Source of the DNA: Thermoplasmata archaeon
GTDB lineage: Archaea; Thermoplasmatota; Thermoplasmata; Thermoplasmatales; Thermoplasmataceae
Direction of reading: 5' to 3'
DNA length: 6,576 nucleotides
NCBI GenBank assembly: GCA_021845325.1
Contig: JAKBRR010000098.1
Span: forward strand, 1-6,576
Shown: piece after piece, positions 1 to 5,113 of the stretch
Layout of the letters: each line of letters starts with the position of its first letter
Position numbering within the stretch: position 1 is the stretch's first letter
The notes under the pieces: generated by a model
The model's database searches: none
Told to the model about the DNA's origin: nothing
What the model saw: only the letters and a program-made list of their open reading frames with translations
Made by a program: the position numbers and the translations under genes

Positions 1-57
1 TCCCGGCCAATCCATGTCCAGATCCTCGACAATGGTTTCCTGCCGATCAAATTGCAT
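1..57 (-). CDS. N-terminal fragment of an unidentified protein (partial)
   Basis: An open minus-strand frame begins at ATG 55-57 and runs off the left edge after 19 codons, reading MQFDRQETIVEDLDMDWPG. The frame is closed upstream by a TAG at 85-87, so this ATG is the only standard start. AGGA lies directly against the ATG, too close for a normal ribosome binding site. The fragment is acidic and looks like a cytoplasmic N-terminus, but it is too short to assign to a family. It would follow the antiporter gene on the same strand, about 20 nt past its stop, so the two may be co-transcribed. A plus-strand frame is also open across bases 1-82, so the call is tentative. Confidence 0.4.
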   Translation of the reverse strand, partial: MQFDRQETIVEDLDMDWPG

Positions 58-76
58 TCCTGCATCTATGTTCTTT

Positions 77-1237
77 TCAATTGACTACAATTGTTTTTCT
101 ATCTTCCTTGCTAATTAATGGTGGCATTATAAGGGAAACCATAATCGTCCCAACAATGGCAATGGAATAAATGTTGTTCGTTATCAAACCTTCCGAAAGC
201 GCAAATGTTGCAATTATAACTCCTACAGCACCTCTTCCGCCGAGTATTGCCATTGTTGTTGTACTTTTCAGATCAGTGAGAAATATTCTGCTTGTGAGAA
301 AATTGAGCAGACCTCCTGCAACTACGGTAATGATAACCATTCCAAGGAGAAGCCCGTAATACTTCTCAGGAGGGATGACGACGCCAAGTCCCGCGATGGT
401 GAAGAATATGGGTATGAAAAAACTGTCATTAATTCTTGTTAATGTTCTCTTTATGATGCCTATGAGCTCAGGACCTATAACCACATCATTTATGATCATT
501 CCCGAAAAAAGGGCTCCAAGAATGAATGTGAATCCAAGTTCCTCGAATATCCTGGACACAAAAAGTCCCCAAATTATTATTGCCGCAAATATTAATTGCT
601 CTCCCCTGTCCTTTGCCCTTAATTTTTCAAAAAATAGCTTCGACCTTTCTCCATTTTTTCTCATGTAGCGGTCGAGAAGGAGGAGGAGAAATATGAAAAC
701 CGTTATCGCTATGAGTTTAAAATATATCTCTGAGGTATTTATTAGAGAAGAAAGAATTATAAATGCCAGCACATCTGAGATCACCACACTGGCCAGAATT
801 CTCATCCCCCCCTCCCTGGAAAGTAAGTTATATCTCAGGAGCAAAACGGAAACTATTGAGATCGAGGGAATTGAAATTGAGAGTGAAAGTATAATGGCTT
901 CCTTTATCTGGAGATTATAAATGAGAACAGAGAACGCAATCATAAGAAGAAAGGGGATCCCAAAACTTCCCACGGAAAGCGATGTTGAAGTTTTATTATA
1001 TTTTGTCAATAATTCTGTTGTCACTTCCACTCCAATAAGGAGAACTATGAAAAATAAGGATATATCTGAAATACCTGCCAATACCGGGTTTGGCGAAATG
1101 TAATTCAGTACAGCAGGTCCCAGTATTATACCAACTATCATTGCTGCAACAACATTGGGGAATCCCCTGGATTCCATGATTTCTCCAATGACAATAGACA
1201 ATGCCAGAATTATAAGAACCTCAGTGATAATATCCAT
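77..1237 (-). CDS. CPA2-type Na+(K+)/H+ antiporter, membrane domain only
   Basis: A polytopic membrane protein of 386 aa, almost entirely hydrophobic segments, matching the KefB/NapA (Na+/H+ exchanger, CPA2) fold of about 12-13 helices. Family marks seen: the N-terminal ESRGFPN...GIILGP stretch (about 22-41), the core helix ending VVISDVLAF with the transport aspartate at D155, GALFSGM (241-247), and the late GGRGAVGVI segment (333-341) with R335. The residue before the transport Asp is Ser (S154), not the Asp, Asn or Gln usual in characterised members. There is no C-terminal KTN/RCK or USP regulatory domain; the chain stops shortly after the last helix. ATG 1235-1237 is preferred over the TTG six bases upstream because a TATA-like box lies about 30 nt before it and there is no Shine-Dalgarno, which fits leaderless translation. 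It lies downstream of an RCK potassium channel on the same strand, suggesting a shared role in K+/Na+ and pH balance. The ion transported cannot be read from sequence. Confidence 0.9.
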   Translation of the reverse strand: MDIITEVLIILALSIVIGEIMESRGFPNVVAAMIVGIILGPAVLNYISPNPVLAGISDISLFFIVLLIGVEVTTELLTKYNKTSTSLSVGSFGIPFLLMIAFSVLIYNLQIKEAIILSLSISIPSISIVSVLLLRYNLLSREGGMRILASVVISDVLAFIILSSLINTSEIYFKLIAITVFIFLLLLLDRYMRKNGERSKLFFEKLRAKDRGEQLIFAAIIIWGLFVSRIFEELGFTFILGALFSGMIINDVVIGPELIGIIKRTLTRINDSFFIPIFFTIAGLGVVIPPEKYYGLLLGMVIITVVAGGLLNFLTSRIFLTDLKSTTTMAILGGRGAVGVIIATFALSEGLITNNIYSIAIVGTIMVSLIMPPLISKEDRKTIVVN

Positions 1238-1258
1238 TTTCAACGATAGAATGGGATT

Positions 1259-1276
1259 TTACTCTTAATATTTTGC
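1259..1276 (-). promoter_or_regulatory. Putative BRE/TATA box of the antiporter gene
   Basis: On the minus strand this reads GCAAAATATTAAGAG, an A-rich BRE-like run followed by a TATA-like element. Its centre lies about 30 nt before ATG 1237, the spacing expected for a transcript starting at or a few bases before the start codon. Called by eye against the archaeal TATA consensus. Confidence 0.4.
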
Positions 1277-1302
1277 CTATAAGATTAATGATTCAGGTAT
1301 AC

Positions 1303-1335
1303 AAATCATAGTTAAATGGCACTATTCTATGATTT
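1303..1335. repeat. Perfect 9-bp inverted repeat between channel and antiporter genes
   Basis: AAATCATAG (1303-1311) and CTATGATTT (1327-1335) are perfect reverse complements separated by 15 nt. The repeat begins 5 nt past the stop codon of the potassium channel and lies upstream of the antiporter promoter. It could end the channel transcript as an RNA hairpin or serve as a dyad protein-binding site. The long loop and AT-rich arms make it a weak terminator by itself. Confidence 0.5.
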
Positions 1336-1339
1336 AATT

Positions 1340-2011
1340 TTATGCTTTTACTGACTGGTTTGACTTGAAGTTCAGGATGAGAAGAGTTTCACCGTTGTAT
1401 TTTGAATCTTCGTTGGGCTTCGGAAAGATTCCCTGCTTACCTACCACGGCAATTACCCTTTTATTTTCTGCTTCAATCGATTCATAAATTTCCCTGTATA
1501 TTTTTTCTTTTCCATTCAGTGTTAATTCGCTTATTTCAACCTGTCCTGTCGGTTCCAGTATATTTTGTATGAATTTTCCAACATTTCCCTCTTTAATTGA
1601 CTTCATAATAAGGTAAGAAGAAAGTTTCCCTCTCACTATTATTTCCTGAATACCACCTTTTCTGGCATGACTTGAGTTGCTTTCATTCATAAGTTCAACT
1701 ATAATAAAAGCATCCGGATTCAACCTTCTCGCGTTCATTGCAGATAGAATTGTTTCTGCATCTGTGGCATTTGGATTCTTGCCGGTTGATCTTTCATCGG
1801 GAAATATTACGACCATTTTAGCAGACATTATTCCTGCTTTTTTAAGGTCCTCATCTTCAAGGGGAGAACCGTTTACAAAATCCAGCTTATCGTTATCAAT
1901 AGGAGGTTTGGATCCGCCCAGATAAACCAGTGATTCTTTCTCCTTGAGTATGGATTCAAGGATCTCCTTTCCGTTGCTTCCATAATTGCATACTATAACG
2001 TGATCTTTCAT
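1340..2011 (-). CDS. Probable alternative product: soluble RCK subunit from an internal start
   Basis: Translation from the in-frame ATG at 2009-2011 would give a 223-aa soluble protein. It would begin MKDHVIVCNYG and contain only the RCK_N and RCK_C domains. AGGTGA lies 5 nt upstream, whereas the full-length start has no Shine-Dalgarno. In Methanothermobacter MthK, soluble RCK subunits from an internal Met at the same domain boundary join those tethered to the channel to complete the eight-subunit gating ring; that is established for MthK and inferred here. The motif also encodes K-V-T-R, so coincidence is possible. Confidence 0.55.
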   Translation of the reverse strand: MKDHVIVCNYGSNGKEILESILKEKESLVYLGGSKPPIDNDKLDFVNGSPLEDEDLKKAGIMSAKMVVIFPDERSTGKNPNATDAETILSAMNARRLNPDAFIIVELMNESNSSHARKGGIQEIIVRGKLSSYLIMKSIKEGNVGKFIQNILEPTGQVEISELTLNGKEKIYREIYESIEAENKRVIAVVGKQGIFPKPNEDSKYNGETLLILNFKSNQSVKA

Positions 2012-2368
2012 TCTTGTCACCTTTGCCCCTATTCTTCTTAAAATCGTTGCGTCGAGTATTTCAGCTGCAATGGAAACCAGCAAAAAACTGAAACTCCCAA
2101 TGCCAAATACCATAACAAGCATGGCATTAAGCTTGCCATAGGTTCCTACTATGGTTACATCCCCGTAACCGACTGTGGTTATGGTCTGCATTGTCCACCA
2201 GAGTGATTCAAAAAGAGAGTGGATTCCTGAAGAGTTAATAGGGTTTTCAATTAAATATTCTGAGATAGTCGAATAAATGAGCATAATCACAGACAATATA
2301 GATGCTTTCCACAAGTTGTCTCGGAGCAATTTCTTAATATTGTTAAGAAACGCTGAGATGCTGACCAT
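1340..2368 (-). CDS. Two-TM potassium channel with C-terminal RCK (TrkA-N/TrkA-C) domain, MthK-like
   Basis: A K+-selective ion channel of the cytoplasmic membrane, 342 aa from the called start. The order is TM1 (about 21-42), pore helix (50-64), an intact selectivity filter TVGYGD (65-70), TM2 (79-105) containing a GIG that could act as gating hinge, a short basic linker, then an RCK_N Rossmann domain beginning HVIVCNYGSNG (123-133), and a divergent RCK_C domain (about 258-336). This is the MthK layout, in which RCK domains form an octameric ligand-gated ring. ATG 2366-2368 is preferred over ATG 2387-2389 because a TATA-like box lies about 28 nt upstream, giving a leaderless transcript; the longer start would add MVCITFS. 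Residue 120 is an internal Met at the RCK boundary preceded by a perfect Shine-Dalgarno. MthK's acidic Ca2+ ligands are only partly matched, so the gating ligand is unknown. The CPA2 antiporter follows on the same strand. Confidence 0.93.
   Translation of the reverse strand: MVSISAFLNNIKKLLRDNLWKASILSVIMLIYSTISEYLIENPINSSGIHSLFESLWWTMQTITTVGYGDVTIVGTYGKLNAMLVMVFGIGSFSFLLVSIAAEILDATILRRIGAKVTRMKDHVIVCNYGSNGKEILESILKEKESLVYLGGSKPPIDNDKLDFVNGSPLEDEDLKKAGIMSAKMVVIFPDERSTGKNPNATDAETILSAMNARRLNPDAFIIVELMNESNSSHARKGGIQEIIVRGKLSSYLIMKSIKEGNVGKFIQNILEPTGQVEISELTLNGKEKIYREIYESIEAENKRVIAVVGKQGIFPKPNEDSKYNGETLLILNFKSNQSVKA
2017..2022 (-). promoter_or_regulatory. Internal Shine-Dalgarno AGGTGA before the RCK domain
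   Basis: The minus strand reads AAAGGTGACAAGAATG. AGGTGA is identical to the site used before rpoN and contained in the one before rps9 in this window, with a 5-nt spacer to ATG 2011. It lies inside the channel coding sequence. Confidence 0.6.
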
Positions 2369-2390
2369 TGAAAAGGTAATACATACCATA

Positions 2391-2404
2391 GATTAATTTT
2401 TTTG
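2391..2404 (-). promoter_or_regulatory. Putative TATA region for the potassium channel (leaderless start)
   Basis: An A/T tract reading AAAAAAATTAATC on the minus strand is centred about 28 nt before ATG 2368. That places the transcription start at or just before this codon, supporting the shorter N-terminus. A stronger-looking TATA box further upstream is a rival promoter. Confidence 0.35.
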
Positions 2405-2452
2405 TGATTTCAGTGACGCAATGAAAAAGCCCTTCTTATGACCACGTATAGG

Positions 2453-2470
2453 AATTTAAAGTATTTCCCA
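2453..2470 (-). promoter_or_regulatory. Alternative upstream TATA box (TTTAAATT)
   Basis: The minus strand reads GGGAAATACTTTAAATTCC, a good BRE-TATA match. A transcript from it would start near 2431 and carry a leader of roughly 40-60 nt before the channel ORF. The intergenic stretch 2390-2550 also holds another TTTAAA-like site near 2485. I see no gene in it. Confidence 0.35.
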
Positions 2471-2550
2471 CAATGGCTACTTTTTAAACTTGCTGCTCTC
2501 AAAAGATTGAAGTTATTTTCACATTAAAATAAACTGCCGCATTCAAGCAT

Positions 2551-3858
2551 CTATTTCATGGACTGTGAAGCTGCGATTACTATTGGATCCCATACTGGTC
2601 CAAATGGAGGGGTATAGCCAAAGTCCGTATAGAATAATTCCTCGACTGATAATTTTGCCTGTATTGCTACTGCCACGGAATTCAATCTCCATGCACAATT
2701 ATCCTTTCCTACTATCTGACATCCAAGGAGTCTTCCCGAAAGTTTTTCATAAACTATTTCTATAAATACTTCTGAACCTCCTTCGTAATATGCCGCCCTG
2801 CTCCATGCTTTTATCACTGTTTTATCAGCATTAAAACCTTCCTTAACGGCCTCTTCAAGTGTTATTCCAGCAAAACCTACCTCATAATCAAAAATTTTAA
2901 CAAGAGTTGTCCCTATTGAGCCGGGGAAAACCATTTTGCTTCCAGCAGCATTCGAACCTGCCACCCTTCCCATTTTATTGGAGACCTGTGCAAGAGGATG
3001 CCATGATGATTTCCCGGTAACTATATCCTTTGAAGTTGCACAGTCCCCTGCAGCATAAATATATTCAAAATTTGTCTGCATTTTCTCATTGGTCTTAATA
3101 ATCCCTGATTCGGTGAGAGCAATAGATGAATTTTTAAGAAAATCAGTGTTGGGTTCAATTCCAGTGGCAAATATGACAAGTCCCGTGTTATGGGTTCCCA
3201 TGGTTGTAAATACTTTATACCCGCCTCCCTCTTTTTTTATATCAAGGATTTCAGAATCAAGTTCCACTTTGATCTTTTTACCAAAGTCGTCAAGTAAAAC
3301 TTTTGATATGTCTTTACTTATTTTCGGGAAGAGTGTGTGATGATGTGAAACCAATACTACTTCATGACCTCCTTCTCTGAAGGACGAGGCCAGCTCCATT
3401 CCCAGAACTCCATCTCCCACAACTGTAATTCTCATTTTCCCATTTATTTTTGACTTGATTTCTATACCACTGTCAAGTGACCTGATTGCAACAGCCCCAG
3501 AATTCTTAAATTTCTCCTCAATTCTGGGATGTGCTCCTGAACAGATGATCAAACGGTCAAATTTTTCAGTGGAGCCGTCAGACAGGGTTACAGATTTCAT
3601 ATGCGCATCAACGGAACCTATTGATATTCCAGTTTTTATCACGATGCCCCTCTTTTCTGTAAATTCCTTGACAGGGTAATGTATGAGTTTACCATAATCA
3701 TCAAATTTACCTCCGAGATAGTAAGGCAGGCCGCACTCAGCATAAGATACAAAATTACCTGAATCAAAAACAATAACTTCCGAAGATGGATCTACCCTTT
3801 TTGCTTTGGATGCTGCAGACATTCCTGCTGCACCACCGCCTATGATCAATATTTTCAT
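2551..3858 (-). CDS. CoA-disulfide reductase / NAD(P)H oxidase-type FAD flavoprotein
   Basis: A cytoplasmic pyridine nucleotide-disulfide oxidoreductase of 435 aa, the usual length for the CoADR/Nox group. Order seen: FAD-binding GGGAAG (7-12) with an acidic D32 ending the second strand; the single-cysteine active site YAECGLPYY with C42, typical of CoA-disulfide reductases and NADH oxidases rather than CxxxxC enzymes; NAD(P) motif GDGVLG (148-153); second FAD motif YIYAAGDCA (266-274); and the C-terminal dimer-interface stretch with Y410 and Y415 and TPPFGPVWDP (416-425), as in CoADR. The likely reaction is NAD(P)H-driven reduction of CoA disulfide or another disulfide, or of O2; sequence alone does not separate these. 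After the second NAD(P) strand there is S171-HHH instead of an acidic residue, which hints at NADPH use. ATG 3856-3858 is preferred over ATG 3871-3873 because the family normally starts KILIIGGG and a TATA-like box is about 28 nt upstream. Divergent from the HAD gene. Confidence 0.88.
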   Translation of the reverse strand: MKILIIGGGAAGMSAASKAKRVDPSSEVIVFDSGNFVSYAECGLPYYLGGKFDDYGKLIHYPVKEFTEKRGIVIKTGISIGSVDAHMKSVTLSDGSTEKFDRLIICSGAHPRIEEKFKNSGAVAIRSLDSGIEIKSKINGKMRITVVGDGVLGMELASSFREGGHEVVLVSHHHTLFPKISKDISKVLLDDFGKKIKVELDSEILDIKKEGGGYKVFTTMGTHNTGLVIFATGIEPNTDFLKNSSIALTESGIIKTNEKMQTNFEYIYAAGDCATSKDIVTGKSSWHPLAQVSNKMGRVAGSNAAGSKMVFPGSIGTTLVKIFDYEVGFAGITLEEAVKEGFNADKTVIKAWSRAAYYEGGSEVFIEIVYEKLSGRLLGCQIVGKDNCAWRLNSVAVAIQAKLSVEELFYTDFGYTPPFGPVWDPIVIAASQSMK

Positions 3859-3869
3859 GACCAATAATG

Positions 3870-3886
3870 TCATATTTGTTCATATT
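3870..3886. repeat. Tandem TCATATT direct repeat in the divergent promoter region
   Basis: TCATATT occurs at 3870-3876 and again at 3880-3886, offset by 10 bp, one helical turn. The repeats overlap the TATA region proposed for the flavoprotein gene, so a protein bound there would block transcription. It may be a chance product of AT-rich sequence. Confidence 0.35.
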
Positions 3887-3892
3887 ATTGAT
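3882..3892 (-). promoter_or_regulatory. Putative TATA box of the flavoprotein gene
   Basis: AATAATAT on the minus strand is centred about 28 nt before ATG 3858. There is no Shine-Dalgarno ahead of that ATG, which fits a leaderless mRNA. Confidence 0.35.
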
Positions 3893-3907
3893 CCATGTTG
3901 CACCACT

Positions 3908-3923
3908 TGAAAAGTTAATTAAA
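3908..3923 (+). promoter_or_regulatory. Putative BRE/TATA box of the HAD phosphatase gene
   Basis: TGAAAAGTTAATTAAA on the plus strand is an A-rich BRE followed by an AT box. It predicts a transcription start near 3944-3946 and an 18-nt leader. AGGA at 3949-3952 within that leader is a weak ribosome binding site. Confidence 0.45.
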
Positions 3924-3962
3924 CTGTTTTAACATAGAATATCCATAAAGGAAGCAAGAGAA

Positions 3963-4601
3963 ATGATTAAGGCACTATTATTTGACTGCGACGGAACCTT
4001 AGTAGATAGCGAAACCTTATCGGCATGCGCTACGGATTATGCGTTCAGACGTATATTAAAGAGGCCTTTGACGGAAGAGGAAAGTAAGAGATTATTGGGC
4101 AGGCCGGCAAACAAAATACTTGAAGAATGGTTTCAGGAAACTGGAAAGGAAATATTTGAAGAGGCCACAAATTACTTCATCGAAACAATGAATAAAGTGA
4201 AACCATATGATGGAATTGAGGATATGCTTCACTTCTTTAGCAGGAAACTCAGGATGGCCATAGTTTCTTCCAGCAGCAAAGAAATTGTAATGAGGATGCT
4301 CATAGCTACAAAATTAAGCAGTTATTTTGAATTTATTGTTGGCCATGAAGATACCGATAAGCATAAACCAAATCCCGAGCCTATTCTGGAAGCCATCAAA
4401 AGATTAAAGATAAAACACGACGAGTGCATATATATTGGAGATCAGCCATATGACATAATGGCAGCCAGGGAAGCAGGTGTTAAAGTTATTGGTGTAACAT
4501 GGGGTTCTGGCAACAGGGAGATCTTAGAAAGTTATGAGCCACATATCATTTTAGCAAAACCGGAAGAACTAGAAATGATTGAATTTGATAAATTTTTGTA
4601 A
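3963..4601 (+). CDS. HAD-superfamily phosphatase, subfamily IA (Gph/PpaX/beta-PGM-like)
   Basis: A soluble 212-aa haloacid-dehalogenase-family hydrolase. All four motifs are present: motif I DCDGTLVDS with nucleophile D8 and acid/base D10; motif II VSSSS with S102; motif III HKPNPEP with K135; motif IV GDQPYD with D160 and D164 as Mg2+ ligands. A helical C1 cap fills about residues 16-85, which marks subfamily IA (phosphoglycolate phosphatase, pyrophosphatase PpaX, beta-phosphoglucomutase, sugar-phosphate phosphatases). It should hydrolyse a small phosphorylated metabolite with Mg2+, but the substrate cannot be predicted, so no symbol is given. The start follows motif spacing (D8 is typical) and the promoter. 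It is a single gene on the plus strand, divergent from the flavoprotein and convergent with the tRNA-Pro/rpoN operon. A T-rich stretch at about 4613-4634 may end its transcript. Confidence 0.9.
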   Translation: MIKALLFDCDGTLVDSETLSACATDYAFRRILKRPLTEEESKRLLGRPANKILEEWFQETGKEIFEEATNYFIETMNKVKPYDGIEDMLHFFSRKLRMAIVSSSSKEIVMRMLIATKLSSYFEFIVGHEDTDKHKPNPEPILEAIKRLKIKHDECIYIGDQPYDIMAAREAGVKVIGVTWGSGNREILESYEPHIILAKPEELEMIEFDKFL

Positions 4602-4612
4602 TGAAATGTGGA

Positions 4613-4634
4613 ATATTATTTTGAATACTATTTT
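4613..4634 (+). terminator. T-rich putative terminator after the HAD gene
   Basis: The plus strand just past the stop codon carries several short T runs (ATTATTTTGAATACTATTTT), the usual kind of archaeal termination signal. It includes a weak TTGAA/TTCAA dyad (4621-4637). Confidence 0.3.
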
Positions 4635-4687
4635 CAAATAACTTCAGTATGGTTTAGCCATTGAAGCTTAATTTTCCGTGAATTTAG

Positions 4688-4813
4688 ATGGGAAATGTGT
4701 ACTTTATTAGCCAGGTTGGCTTCGAATGCAAGGTAATAATTGATAATGGAATGAGATTTATGATTTCAATTCAAAGCGCTAATAGATCGAAAATGATTAT
4801 GGGACCGTTGTGA
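4688..4813 (+). pseudogene. Doubtful 41-codon frame, possible TOBE-like remnant ending in the tRNA gene
   Basis: The stretch 4601-4799 holds no confident gene. One plus-strand frame begins at ATG 4688, directly after a TAG, and runs 41 codons to a TGA inside the 3' end of the tRNA-Pro gene. The middle, QVGFECKVIIDNGMRFMISI, has the alternating strand pattern of TOBE domains found at the C-terminus of molybdate/tungstate ABC ATPases. No upstream part of such a protein is visible. It may be a decayed fragment, a real microprotein or chance. I see no clear ribosome binding site. Confidence 0.2.
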
Positions 4814-4872
4814 TTTGAACACAAGTCACCAACACCCCAAGCTGGTAGGATACCAAGCTACCCCACGGTCCC
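4800..4872 (-). tRNA. tRNA-Pro (anticodon GGG)
   Basis: A complete cloverleaf can be folded on the minus strand. The acceptor stem GGGACCG pairs with CGGTCCC, with discriminator A73 at 4800. The D arm has A14, G18-G19 and A21 in place. The anticodon stem is CCAGC/GTTGG with loop TTGGGGT, so the anticodon is GGG with G37, normal for tRNA-Pro. There is a 4-nt variable loop, then T stem TTGTG/CACAA with loop TTCAAAT. CCA is not encoded and there is no intron. The D stem has only three pairs (one G-T) and a T13-T22 mismatch. It lies 10 nt after rpoN on the same strand and is probably co-transcribed with it. It reads CCC and CCU codons. Confidence 0.93.
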
Positions 4873-4882
4873 CTCTGGAAAA

Positions 4883-5101
4883 TTAAGAGAAGGGGAGAAT
4901 TTCATCGATGAGATCAGTATGAGACATGATCATTCTTCTGCAGCAGTATCTTTCCAGCCCCAGAGAATCCATTGCCTTTGATACTTCCTCAGGGGTTGGC
5001 TCTCGACCTTTTTCCCTGATTTCAGCCATCATTTTACTGAACTTATCGTAACTTGAACCGATCACTTTTCCACAGCTGAAGCATCTAACAGGTATAATCA
5101 A
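4883..5101 (-). CDS. rpoN: DNA-directed RNA polymerase subunit N
   Basis: The small zinc-binding subunit of archaeal RNA polymerase, equivalent to eukaryotic Rpb10, which helps hold the D/L platform to the large subunits. The 72-aa length is normal. The atypical zinc site is intact: C7 and C10 in RCFSCGK near the N-terminus, and the adjacent pair C53-C54 in YCCRRM. The start is TTG at 5099-5101, supported by AGGTGA six bases upstream and by the family N-terminus MIIPVRCF. The Shine-Dalgarno shares bases with the stop codon of rps9, so the two are translationally linked. rpoK, which often follows rpoN in archaea, is absent; tRNA-Pro comes next. Confidence 0.97.
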   Translation of the reverse strand: MIIPVRCFSCGKVIGSSYDKFSKMMAEIREKGREPTPEEVSKAMDSLGLERYCCRRMIMSHTDLIDEILPFS

Positions 5102-5107
5102 CTCAGA

Positions 5108-5113
5108 TCACCT
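5108..5113 (-). promoter_or_regulatory. Shine-Dalgarno of rpoN, overlapping the rps9 stop
   Basis: The minus strand reads AGGTGATCTGAGTTG. The TGA within AGGTGA is the stop codon of rps9. The 6-nt spacer fixes the unusual TTG start of rpoN. Confidence 0.75.

Noticed and set aside
1..82. Plus-strand frame open from the left edge to TGA 80-82
   Set aside because: Could be a gene end, but the minus-strand reading with a proper ATG and natural composition looks more likely; neither is certain.
171..1103. Four plus-strand frames of 60-97 codons opposite the antiporter
   Set aside because: They lie antisense to a well-supported membrane protein and show no domain, promoter or ribosome binding site.
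1677..1925. 82-codon plus-strand frame opposite the potassium channel
   Set aside because: Antisense to the RCK domain, whose protein motifs are clear; its composition is typical of shadow frames.
2565..3679. Three plus-strand frames opposite the flavoprotein
   Set aside because: Antisense to an intact CoADR-type gene with all motifs present.
4621..4800. rpoK downstream of rpoN
   Set aside because: I translated the minus strand of this gap by eye and found no RpoK-like sequence; the stretch is broken by stops.
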